From Amphimedon queenslandica (Eukaryota > Porifera > Demospongiae > Haplosclerida > Niphatidae): a stretch of 53,085 nt of DNA. Below, in pieces: positions 1-17,200 of this stretch. The notes beneath the pieces are model-generated. The model had not been told where the DNA came from. It worked only from the letters and a program-made list of their open reading frames with translations, and searched no databases. The stretch lies in assembly GCF_000090795.2 (NCBI RefSeq), contig NW_003546292.1, positions 209,030-262,114 of the forward strand. The letters run 5' to 3'. Both the position numbers and the translations under genes were made by a program. Within the stretch, counting starts at the first letter, position 1. The number at the start of each line of letters is the position of its first letter.

Positions 1-44
1 TAGCGTATTGTCATTAAAATTTATGTTATAGCCCCCCAGCTTAC

Positions 45-1132
45 CAGTAGTAGGGTATCCAAGCTGTCTGCATACAACTTGAGCATTAGCATTAGACCAG
101 CCATCATCACAGACTGCTCCCCAGCTATTACCATAGCATATCTCAAGGCGACCTTCATGATATGAAGCACCATTGACAAGACAAAGTGCATCCTGACTAC
201 ATTGACCTACCAATTGAAGTAAGATCATTAATATGGAATTGGTTAGCAATAATTTTGAGGCATAACAATTCAAGGTGGAGATGTTATTGTTGTCAATGAT
301 AAAAAGGTTACATATGTACTTCTGTAATTTCACACTTGCCACATTCATGAATGCAATTTGACCTCACTCATGATTGATATAGGATGACATGACATATGTA
401 GATATACAGCAACAACATCACATAACAATACATTAAAAGTAATGCACACATATGCATGTACCTTTAAGTACTACAAGGACTTTTATCTATTGATAGACTG
501 ACCATAAAAATGTACAAACATCAATTGGAGGGTTTCCCAGCCACAATGCATTATAAGTAAGCTAAACAGCATGCCCCATGAGCTGACAAGCACCACAATG
601 CAACACTTGGACTTTAAAATTTGTTTAAAAATCCAATTTTGATCAAAATCTGCTTAAACTTTCTAGAAACATAAAAACATTTATACGATCAGAAATAAAT
701 TATAAAAACACTGACTCATCTCCTAGCCATTTTTGGCAAAATTTGGCACACTATAGTATAAGGACTTTGGCCTGAGAGCTTTAAAAATTTAAATTTTGAT
801 CCGAATCAGCTCAAAATTTTTAAATTTGGAAGACAATTTTTAACAGCTTTAAAAGATGTAAAAATTCAAATTCTATCCAACTTCCTATGCAACAGAAGAA
901 AAGAAATAAAAATGATTTCTCCTTCAGTTTTGACAACATTTGGCTTGAGACCAAGTACTACAGTACAATCATAAGCTTGAAGTTGAACCACAGTAAAGTG
1001 TTTATGCTTAAACTGCATGAAGACCTGCCTCAAAGATTAGAGTATCACTTTACCTTTAATATAAATGAAATTCAAACAGACCAGAAGTACAATTAAAAGG
1101 AAATGTTTCTTAGCAGTAGAGTACAGTAACAT
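45..1132 (-). CDS. SRCR-domain receptor gene A (5' part only, runs off the left edge)
   Basis: First two exons of a minus-strand gene whose remainder lies left of the window. Exon 1 (1054-1132) starts [18 protein letters not shown] and is a signal peptide; it ends in phase 1 at a GT donor. Exon 2 (45-206) encodes the first half of a scavenger receptor cysteine-rich (SRCR) domain: [20 protein letters not shown], then [12 protein letters not shown], with AG acceptor and GTAAG donor. Exon structure and phases equal those of genes B and C to the right, so this is the third member of a tandem array. SRCR receptors in animals are typically cell-surface or secreted recognition proteins; the ligand is unknown here. 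One oddity is ALCLVNG where gene B has SLRLVNG, adding an unpaired-looking cysteine. The 207-1053 intron holds a repeat fragment (about 530-860) and no other gene. Confidence 0.8.
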
Positions 1133-1346
1133 AAATCTGGCTTGCCAATTGATGGCTTACTTTGCCAAGCCACAATCCTCTGTCTGTTAGAGTGTTATCA
1201 CCACCCATCAGTATGATCTAAATCTCAAATACATTTTTACTGCAAAAGTATATAAATATGTATTTAATACAAAACTGATACTGAATAAAAGAACACACTA
1301 GATCTACTGACAAATATAAAATGCAAAATGTAATACATCAATGAGC

Positions 1347-6343
<4,997 letters not shown>

Positions 6344-7140
6344 CGTCTGGTTTATGGTTTGTCAGTTCCTACGCTTCCCCCTCATACTATACTACTATAC
6401 TGGCTTGCCAAGCCACACCTTTCATAACTTTGTCACGTGCACCATTGTGCAATGATAGTGTTTGTATATAATGGAGCTTTCATAGTTTCATTTTACATGT
6501 ACTTACAAAATCCATGGCTACTGCTAATGTTGCAACTATCTATGGTTTTGTTATAGCATGCAATTTAATTCAAGTTATCATGAACAATAATAATAATAAT
6601 AATAATAATATAAACAATAGTATTAAATCAGCTTAAAGACGCATAAAATAGTTTATCATTATACAAGAACACGATAATAATAATAATAATAACAATAATA
6701 AAACTACTAAGCAAAATAACATTCTAAAAGACAATGTAAACCACCATTAAATAATAAATAATTATTAATAGCTGAAGAGGGGAGACAGCCTACAAGCCAC
6801 ACAAACACACATTTCCACTAAATGCACTCAGTCCTCTTTGTCTTTTGGAGTGTCATCATCAGTCATATTAAAAATTGCGATTAAGTAATTATTACTAATA
6901 GTTATATGGCATCATGATGTCATTATTAATAACATGCGTGTATCAATAATTGCAATTTTAAACCCAAACACAAAATTAGCAATTAATAGTACCCGCATTT
7001 AAAGTAACCTTAAGGTATAATTAATTTTATATAGAATTTGCATTAAACTATTTTGACAGAAAATAAAATAAATGTTGACTATTGAAATAGGAGCACATAC
7101 TAAATAGTACAAAAATATAAAACATATAACATCAATGAGC
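6344..7140. other. Intergenic spacer between SRCR genes B and C, duplicated from the gene C/USP47 spacer
   Basis: It contains AAT/AATAAT microsatellites (around 6589-6610 and 6673-6704) and a long stretch matching 9725-10283. It ends with the USP47 terminal-exon fragment listed separately. No gene is seen. Confidence 0.7.
6828..6866 (-). pseudogene. Relic of the last USP47 exon
   Basis: The minus strand reads TDDDTPKDKED followed by stop, matching the C-terminus of the intact USP47 gene ([15 protein letters not shown], 10245 upward). Similarity stops abruptly at about 6866, before the ERALKIY part. The flanking 3' sequence also matches that of USP47 down to the AAT-rich tract. This is a truncated passenger of the segmental duplication that made SRCR gene B, not a gene. 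Confidence 0.75.
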
Positions 7141-9724
7141 TCAATAAGGAGGTGGTGGTTCATCACGAATGCCAGTAGACTCATCAGTACTAGGGTTTGT
7201 TCCTCCATATCCTTGTGGCTCCTGCTGTGGATACCCAACTGGTGCTTCTTGCTGCTGCTGCTGTGGATAAGGTACTTGCTGGGGATAACCAGTTTGAGAA
7301 TAATCCTGTTGAGGATATCCTTGTACAGCATGACCAGGATAAGTCATTGGTGCAGTTTGTTGTGAATAGGCTTTCTGCTGTTCCATATAATCTGAGTAAG
7401 ATGGAGGAGGAGGTTGGTTTTCTGCCTTAGACTGGGATTGTGATTGTGTATAAGCTCCAGTTGCAGTACTAGTGGTTAGTGTTGGACTTGATCTCATTTG
7501 AACTGCAGGAGCTGCTTGCCTGGCTCTAGCTCTGGAGCGGTTTGATTTGGAATGCAGTACACATACACATATAACAATCACTGCACATACACAGATTAGG
7601 AAAACAATACCACCAACTACCCCTCCAACAATAGCTCCTACTAATGAACCAGAGCCAAAAATAAAGTTGATGTTAGTTTTTGCGCCCAAAATAATAAGAG
7701 AGGTATAGGTTTATATACATGTTACATGTAACTGCAGGAGATTAATTGATCAGGATATTACTGTGCATACCTTGACTATCTCCTTCACAACTGACTCCAG
7801 CATCTTTAGAGTGATCACAATTATGATTAATTGTATGAGGGCAGCTAGTAAGGTATGATTCAGATCCAGTACACTGGACATTAGACATTACTATGACTCC
7901 TGATCCTTGTCCAAAATGCGAATTGTTATATGCAGTCCCTGTATAATAAAGTAATTATACTGATAGGTCATTCCAATAAGCATACACATAACACAAAGGC
8001 ACCAATTTGTCAATTGAATTAAACAACTAGCTTAACACCATCTTTTAAACATTAATTATACCTGATGTATATCCTAACTGCCTACATACCACCATAGCAT
8101 CACGAGTGTCCCATAAATCATCACAGATAGTACCATAGATATTACCACTTAAGTAGTAATTATATCTGCATATTTCAACACGTCCTTCCGAATCAGTAGA
8201 TCCTCCAACAAGACGAATTGATCCAATAGTGCAAGTTGCTATTGTAGAGTAAACATAATTTGCACATAATATGATGTACCAGAAGCTAAATGTTATCTTT
8301 ATTTTAATAGTATACATGATACATGTATTGCATGTGTATATGTAATACTACAATTTCATACACCAAATGGGATAGGTATGGTTGAAGGTGTGGGTATATG
8401 TAGTACAGGGTTTCCCACAAAGCATGCTAAGTGAGATGCTTCATGAGCTGACTAGCACGGAACTACTTTTAAAATTGTTAAAAATTCAATTTTGATTGGA
8501 ATTAGCTCAAAACTTTTTATACAACATAGGTACATGGATCAAAAAATATAAAAATCGAGAATTTACTTCTTTTCATTTTTGGCAAAACTTGGTCAATGAC
8601 CCAGTACCATGGTCTACATGATCTTTTGCCAGATTTTTAAATAAATTAAAAAATTTATAAAAAAAATCCAGTTTTGATCAGAGTCAGCTCAAACTATGTC
8701 CCAAATGAATACAACACATGCGTGCAACTGTAGCATCATGAACGTCTCAATAATCATCACAGACAGTACTCCATGATCTATTAATGCATACTTCAACACG
8801 TCCTTCCCAATAATAGGACCCTCCAACAAGACGAATTGAATATTGATGATCCACAATTAGCTGTAGAAAGAGTTTTATTTATATATCTAGTACTTTCATA
8901 GCTGTAAATACATGTGTAGTAAACTGGAAGATTTTTAACAATGATAGCATTTGATGCTATTTAATAGACTAAAGACTATAATCAGTATATCACTTTAGCT
9001 TTGCTTTTGGCTTTGCTAATAAAAATCAATTAGTACTATTGCTTAACCTTTGTCATATCCACTTATGTAAATTATGATATCACTGAGACATAAGTAGACT
9101 TTGTATGGGAAATGACATCACGTATCCATGAATGTGAATGTCAGAATGCATGTTTGGCATGGGAAATGACATAGCATCAACTTTGAACTAAAATCATGAT
9201 GACACAAAAGATAGCACACACACTACACATCAAAATAAATCATTTCCATGATGGTTAAAGCTAATTAAAGATGCGTAGCTACTGATAGGTGTACATACTG
9301 TATAGCTGGAAACTTTTGAGGCCAAAAACTTTCAGTTTTTTGGGATTTTGTCAGATTTGCGAAAAATTAAAATCCGTGAAAGTCTAAAAATACAGTATAA
9401 GATCATGGAATGGTTTGATTTACAAAAATTAAATCCACAAAAATGATTTTAGATTTTGGGTGGAATTGCGAAAGTTTAATCCCTCAAAAGTTTCTAGCTA
9501 CAGGTACATGATTGACCATAAAAACCTATTTATAAAAAACATGAATAAAGTGCCTATTGAACAAGGCTAGCACAGTACAATCACAAGCAGTTTAGCCAAG
9601 GACTCGTGCCCGTCTATATATATGTAATCACTTTACCTTTGATATAAATGAAATTCAAACAGACCACAAGCACAATTAAGAGGAAATTTCTCTTAGCAGC
9701 AGAGCCACGATACTGCAGCAACAT
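7141..9724 (-). CDS. SRCR receptor gene C: one SRCR domain, TM helix, PPxY tail
   Basis: Exons 5'->3': 9637-9724 (signal peptide, [17 protein letters not shown]), 8062-8238 and 7771-7938 (the two halves of one SRCR domain, CRQLGYTSG / [19 protein letters not shown]), 7141-7640 (TM and tail). All junctions are phase 1; total 310 codons plus stop. The tail is close to that of gene B ([12 protein letters not shown] repeats, terminal PPPPY) but lacks the expanded QGYPAQGYP block. The acceptor for the TM exon differs from gene B: the ancestral CAG is gone and a TTAG about 15 bases inside the old exon restores the frame. A decayed SRCR exon lies in the first intron. It is a probable single-pass receptor of unknown ligand. 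Confidence 0.8.
8408..8700. repeat. Dispersed repeat copy (GGGTTTCCCACA left end and ~190 bp unit)
   Basis: It begins GGGTTTCCCACAAAGCATGC and continues into the family core with GGAATTAGCTCAAA and GAGTCAGCTCAAACT. It is in the first intron of SRCR gene C and non-coding. Confidence 0.5.
8718..8860 (-). pseudogene. Decayed SRCR half-exon inside SRCR gene C
   Basis: The minus strand encodes [27 protein letters not shown], then a stop where functional copies have tryptophan (DDxW), then DVHDATVA. The CRQLGY end and the donor are missing. The acceptor (CTACAG) survives but would enter in the wrong phase. It is a dead exon, showing that gene C once had more than one SRCR domain. Confidence 0.75.
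9296..9506. mobile_element. MITE-like element in intron 1 of SRCR gene C
   Basis: The left end TACTGTATAGCTGGAAACTT pairs with the right end AAGTTTCTAGCTACAGGTA. It is the paralogue of the 5903-6111 element. Confidence 0.6.
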
Positions 9725-10244
9725 CGTCTAGTTTATGTTTTGTCAGTTCCTACGCTTCCCTCTCATAGGTTGATCATAGATCCATGGGTTGATTATTATG
9801 CATTTACATGCGCAGGATATGCATATATGCTAGATGCCAAGCCACACCTTTCAAAACTTTGTCACGTGCACTATTGTGCAATGTAGTAGTATCTATGGTG
9901 CAATGGATGGACTTGATTTCATTTTACTTATAAAATATATGGCTGCTGCTAATGTTGCAACTATCTATGGTTTTGTTTTAGCAGGCAATTTAATCTAAGT
10001 TATCATGAACAATAATAATAATAATAATATAAACAATAGTATTAAATCAATTTAAAGACGCATAAAATAGTTTATCATTATACAAGAACACGATAATAAT
10101 AATAATAATAATAATAAAACTACTAAGAAAAATAACACTCTAAAAGACAATGTAAACCACCATTAAATAATAAATAATTATTAATAGCTGAAGAGGGGAG
10201 ACAGCCTACAACAAGCCACACAAACACATTTCCACTAAATGCAC
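9725..10244. other. Spacer between USP47 3' end and SRCR gene C
   Basis: AT-rich with AAT microsatellites (10014-10028, 10094-10116). It would hold the promoter of gene C and the 3' UTR of USP47. It is the source-like copy of the spacer at 6344-6866. No gene is seen. Confidence 0.6.
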
Positions 10245-13200
10245 TCAGTCCTCTTTGTCTCTTGGAGTGTCATCATCAGTATAAATCTTAAGTGCTCTCT
10301 CTTTCCTATAGTAGCTGTAGCTTGAATGACCACTTGATGATGATGAGCCAGTACCATATACACCAACACTATTGACCCTAAAGTGTGAACATACACATGA
10401 AGCCATATAAGACCAACTGGGTTACTGGTCTTAATAATTACATAAAATATTTGATCTGGATTTTTCTGGAAAACATGATTACTAGCAAACAATATGCAAG
10501 TTAAATGTACAGGACTATAGGCAGGGGATCAAATGTAACTGGGTATGTCATGTTGTAATGTAGATGCACGTGTAGATGGAGAAAATTCAACCAGACCTTT
10601 TGTTTTCTGTCTTTTCTATTTCTGCTCTCTCTTCAGCTGTGATCTCTTTCATTTTTTCTCTATTGTCTCTAAAAATAATAGTACATTATTATAAAATGTA
10701 TGATTAGTTATACTGTACTTGTAATAAATGACACCTCCATCATCATACAATGAAAATGGTGTTTGACTGATTGATTGAATGGCTGGATTCCATTCCAACT
10801 CATTCTCAATATCAAGACATGATATCTCAGCTGGAAATGATCCCACACCCTTTAAAAGGAGAAATGGCTCACTGATAGTAAAACATTAATGGCTTACCTT
10901 TGCAACAGAAATGGCATCAACAGGAACTTCACTTAACTCTGAAAGCTAAAGGAAAGAGTCACATAACAACATTTTATTATACATTCACCTTCTTTTTAAG
11001 ATCTAAGGGACTAGCTGTGTCCAGTATAACTTCTTCTGTTGGATCAACTGAATATTCTGATGGACGCCATCTTCTAACATACACCTGCATCTGTGTTGGG
11101 AGCTTCATCTTTTCAGGTTCTATCAAAGTATAAATACCAAATAATACCCTCATTATTTTTAATTTAAATACTGACCTTTCAATGGTTCCACATACATTTC
11201 ACTACCAGCATATACATGAATATCTTTATCAATCAACTGATGATCAAGATACACTGTACCAGGTGACCTCCAAGTCTTTTTGCGTAATCTCATTCTACAC
11301 AATAAGTCATGTGATTGTCCCATAATAGTCGCATAATGTACTTACTTGTCTAATTCAAGGACACAGTCAATTCCTTGTACTTTTGCTTCTTCAATAATTT
11401 GTTTCTTAAATTCTCTCACTGGTGTATTCTTAGCAACAATAGACTCCATCATCAGATTAAAGAACTAAAAATCAAACTTAACTACAATAGTAAAATTGCT
11501 ATTGCCTGACCTCTGTATTGTTAATGTGTAATAAAAATACTTTAATCCTGCACTCTCCTACTTGTAATGCCCTACCCAGTCTTACTACAAACTATAAGGA
11601 AGAGAAAAGGTCATGATCAAGTGAAGTAGGATTAAATAATTACTCTTGATTCTGAAGGTATTGCCATTAATGAGTCAGTTAATCTTTCCATTTCATATTC
11701 TTGCTGGTTATTATACACCCTATACACTTTAAAACCAGTAGGTGGTACGTTAATCAGTGGAACTAGCTTCTCCTTCAATTGAGCTAATGTGGTTCTCCTA
11801 TCAACTCTTATCTGTATATCTGATAATAAATATTGACATTCATAATCACCCATTAACAACTAAGATGCACATGTACAAAAAGTTACTTCAAAATTTAATT
11901 TGAACAACTTAAGGCAAGGCAAAAAACTGAAGACCAAAAAATTACAAATTTTTCATTTGCCCATCAGAATTATAACACATTGGTGTTTGGGGTACATAAA
12001 ATGTATTTTTTGCGGCCAATGTACATACATGTATTTACCTCTTTTCTTTCCTTTCTCTTCTTCATTCTTTGATAAGGACACTACCTTTAAAACCCCTCCT
12101 CCTCCTCCTCCTTTCCTTCCTTCCACACTGCTTGAAGGTTTACTCTTCCCCTCCTCCTCCTCTTTCTCTTTGTTATCTTTTGATTTCTGATCATTCATTA
12201 TCTCCTCAGGACCTACGTCATCTTTGGATGCCCCGCCCATGCCATTAGTAGCCCCGCCCACATCATTAGTAGCCCCACCCACATCATTATTAGTCTCGCC
12301 CACATTATTGCCAGCATCTCCGCTATCCACTCCTTCGTTATTTTCGGTTGTTCCATCGTCATTCCGTTCTCTCTTTTTCTCTCCTGTCTGATCCTCCCTG
12401 TCCCCATTAACTCCATCATCACTGAAGTGCCTCTTCTTACCAGCTCCTTCTCTACTAGACACTAATTCGGGGACTTCATCTTCTGCTCTATTATCATCTT
12501 CTCCTCCAGCTTGGTTGCTAGGGGGCGGAGTCGAAGGTCGATTGGGAGGGGCTTCAGGCTGAAGGGCTGGTGGGGATTCTTGTAGAGGAGGTATTGTAAT
12601 GTTTAGTAGTATTGAGTTGACGTGAGCTTCAACGTGTCTGTACATGACACTCTCTTTGTATTGTCTCTCATAATCTTCAGAATCAGAGGCAGCAAATAGC
12701 TACAAGAGAGAATGAAGAAGTAAATGTACATGTACATATTTTAAACATTAAAATAATAGTAATAAGTCTTACTGTGTGTTTCCTGTAGAGTCCTTCTCCT
12801 TTTAGTGAACTAGCATCATTTGGTAAATGTCTACCATCATTATACACCTCAAGGACCAGCCTCATACATGAAGGATCAAGATTGAATATCTAAGAAGAAT
12901 AAAAGAGTAAAAAGAATTTTAAAAATATGGTTGCTTGTGTCCCTACTTCTCCTATATATTGCTTTAATTCTCCAACAGTCCAACCTTGTTCTGCTCTTAT
13001 TGGTTCAGCTGGTGCCACATCACCAGTTGACAGATCAATCACAGCTATCTTTAATTTCATGCCTACAGTACACCATCACATGATTATACAAGTTGTCGTC
13101 ATGGGAACAAACCACACCCACCTCCCTTATTGTATTTCTTAAAGGCTTCGTTTTCTTTACGAGTCTCTAGAAACATTTCAAATGAATAATAATTTCTAGC

Positions 13201-14169
13201 GCCACCCACAAGCTGTCCAAAAGTTTGATCTTGAAACTATAAGAAAAAACTAATAATTAATAATAATAGAATGAACCACACCCACCTCATCAAGATCAAA
13301 GGATTGATCCATTGTTTCAGAATAATCATCATATTTAACCAAACGACATCTCTCAATAGGAATATGAGGAGCTAGTTTCATTGTCTGATAAAGAGAAAAA
13401 AGAAAAATAAAGGGAAAGAAATTAGGAGAAGTCTAAAACATATTTGAGTCAAACCTTATAAGCTTCAGCCAGTGCTTGGGGTAGTTTAGTATCCTGGTGT
13501 ATTTCAAATCTTGACTCAATCATTTTGCCAGTAACAGGATGAACACAAAATAACTTAAACTACATGTACAAAAAATGAAATGTACATACAATCTACATGT
13601 AGGAGCACTCCTTATAAACCTACTTTGCACATCTGTTTCTCCATCTCTTGCTTCTTCTTCTCATTGGCCTCTCTCTCCTTGTCATCCTCAATCTGTTTCT
13701 TCAAGTGATCAGGGAACTGGTCATCCTGCAAAAAATCTAGAAAAAATAAAATAAAAATTCCTCACCACAAGGCTAACCATACAAATTTTTGTAGGCCATT
13801 TTAAAAAATTGTAAGCTACATTACAGTAGTATACCTGCATTTTCATTGGTATCAATTCTTCTGTACATCAACATGTATGCATTAGCAGAGTAGCTGTACA
13901 TTGAGGAATAGTAGCCTCTTGATGATGAGCGGTCTGAACCACCAAACGTCTGCTCTATCTCCTCTTGAGTTATCTATTAAGAGAGAGAGAGTGTGAGGAT
14001 AAAGAAGTAGTTGTAGATATAGCTGTATATGAACATGTATGAAAGTACATGTATATGTACATGTACATGTATATTAATCATGCAGCTATACTTTACCCTG
14101 GTCACACTCTGATCATTGAAACAATACCACCTCTTATCCTTGAAAGACCTACAAACAATAACAATACAC

Positions 14170-14202
<33 letters not shown>

Positions 14203-17200
14203 TAATAATAACTTACTTAATGTATGCATAGTAATGTCCACCAATAGCACTCCCTGAATGAATCATGATTGAGAATAACTCATAGACATAAGGACCCTAC
14301 ATTTACAGATGTATTGTATATGAGAGAAAAGAAAGAGAACAAGTCAATCTCAAAAGGAGAGAGAGAGAAAAAAATTACTAACATGAGATAACATGCTGGC
14401 AACATCAGGAGGCTTTGGTCTATCTCCTTTCTCAGCTACATCAGTTTCATCAGGTTCATCAGCTTTATTAGAACCACCAGTACTACATGTAGACATGTAC
14501 ATGCAATATACACATGAAACTAATTATACACATTACAGTAATTCACAAAGTATTCGTAATTATAATTAATATATACTCTACATCTAATACTTTATAACAA
14601 ACACTTTCAGACACAAAAGTTTGTCTGTTGTAGAGAGGTGTACGTGTAGTTTATGTTGGGACTTGGGATTATGCAGTAAAAAATGTAATTGGTAGATTTG
14701 GTACACTAGGAATTGAACTAAAGTTAAGGGCAGTACATACGCTTGAGAATATGAAGGAAGGGTGGAGGAGGTGATGGAGGAGTAAGATGGAGGCTGGTCA
14801 TGAGGTCTGTCAAAACGCTCTACCACAAAAGTCTTATACTTTTCAGGAACATCATTAGGAACTGAAGGCTATAAAGAACAAGAAGCACTTGAGTAGTAAA
14901 TGATAATTAACATACTCTATCATCTTCATCAATGAAATCATTCAGATCAAGAACCTTGGGGAATGTCATCCTAAAGGAGGCGTGGTTAGTTTGAAGTATT
15001 GACTCCGCCCACTCTCACCTGTCATTCAGTTTGATACGGTGCATTGTGGTGTAGTCAAAATCAAATCTTTTGAGTTGAAGAGTGAGGAGGTATGGGAACT
15101 GCTTGAATTTAAGACCCTGAAAGAAACAAAGAGGAAGAATCGTTCACAAATATTGAGAGAATAGAGTAATAGCAATAATGCTACAAGTACATGTAGATCT
15201 ATAGTGTAGTATAGTAGTAGCAATTAACGTAATAGTAACAAGTATTTTGATTGTAAAATTAATTGATGAGGATTTTGAGTATAATTAAGGCACGGGGCAA
15301 ATCAATGATATAATTTGAGGATTTTGAGCTGATTCAAAAACTGGTTTTTTATAGTTGCTTCAAAATTGGGCCTAAGTAAGTCCCTGTGCTTTTTAGTTTA
15401 GTACAGGGACTTTAGTCAAATTTTGCCAAAATTGAAAAGTAGAGAATTTGACATTTTAATAATTTTTTCTAATATATATACATGTACTTATGTTGTGTAG
15501 AAAGTTTGAACTGATTCCGATCAAATTTAGATTTTTTATGAATTTTTAAATTTGCCAAAAAAATCAGGCCAAAGTCCCTGTATTATAGTACAGGGATTTC
15601 GGTTAAATTTCGCCAAAATTGAAAAGCACAGAAATTGACATTTTAATAATTCTTCCTGATACATATACATGTACTTATGTTGCATAGAAAATTTGAACTG
15701 ATTCCGATCAAATTTAGATTTTTTATGAATTTTTAAAGCTGTTAAAAAATCAGGCCAAAGTCCCTGTACTATAGTACAGGGACTTTGGTCAAATTTTGCC
15801 AAAATTGAAAAGTAGAGAATTCGACATTTTTATAATTTTTCCTGATACATATACATGTGCTTATGTTGCGTAGAAAGTTTGAACTGATTCCGATCAAATT
15901 TAGATTTTTTATGAATTTTTAAATTTGCTAAAAAATCTGGCCAAAGTCCCTGTACAGGGACTTTGTTCAAATTTTTACCAAAATTGAAAAGTAGAGAATT
16001 ATGCATTAAAATTTATAATTTTTTCCTGATACATACAGCATATGTTGCATAGAAACTTTTAGCTGATTCCAATAAAAATTGAATTTTTAAACATTAAAGT
16101 TTCCCAAAAATTGGCTATCAAGATTTTAACAAAGGGGAAATCAATATCTTATTATTTTTGGGAGGTATAATAGTGGTGCTAATGAAATAAATTGAATGCA
16201 TGTGATGTGGAGAGACTATAGCTAAAGCTAGGGGGAATGTTTTCCCTATCCTTTATTACACGAATGGTGATGCACTTACAATTCTAAGTTAAAAAAATAA
16301 TGCAAAAGTAATATCAAAACTTTTTTGATATAATTGATCAAATGCAACGCATTTTCATGTATCTATAATTGGATTCAAACTAAAGCAGGTAGTACATGCT
16401 ATAAGGATGTCCTGAAAGAGAATCATAAACTAGCTCTATAAACAAATATGTACATGTACTATACACTCAATTAGTTTCAACTAAACCAGCACTGAAACAG
16501 AATCACATACAAAGCTCTAAAACCTAAGCTCTCAGCAGGTAAGTACATTGTACATGTTACGCTAAACCAGGACTACAAGTTAATTCAAACCTTAAGAGCA
16601 TCTCGCTTGGTATTGCATTTAGTACAGTGATACTAAAGAGAAAATAAAAAGAATATAATGGAAAAGAGAAAGAAACATAGTAAGAATGGAGAAAAATTAA
16701 AAAAGAGATAAATATCAAATACATGTACATGTACAGTATACATGTAGTACCTGGTTGTCTCCTTCAAGAGTTTCTGGTTCAACAAATGCCTTCATTGCTT
16801 CTTCAACACTTCCATAAGTCTCAGAGCGTCCGAAAGGTTTTATGACAAGAGGAATATCAAGAAATATGTCTTCACGAGCACTTTCATATCCACACTAAAA
16901 GAGAAAGACAATGAATATTATTGTACATGTACTACATAGCATTAATGTATGCACTGTACAATGAAAATTATGGTACACTCTTCAGTATAGAGTGCACAAA
17001 ATGACTCACTTCTTTACACTTTACATAATCTTTGCATTTCCCTTGATATAAATCATTAATCAGATCAACCTAAGGAAAGAGAGAGGGGAGAGAGAGTGAT
17101 AAAAAGGACATGCATATACATATAGACAGAAAGATGAGAGTTCAAGATATCACTACAGCTTAAGTTTACTAACATATACAATCATGCACACCAGAATAAC

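Noticed and set aside
12213-12422. Met/Trp-rich minus-strand open frame
   Set aside because: Alternative frame of the repeat-bearing USP47 exon 24.
15310-16110. CRISPR-like spaced repeats
   Set aside because: Units are contiguous tandem copies of ~185 bp without unique spacers, in a eukaryotic intron.
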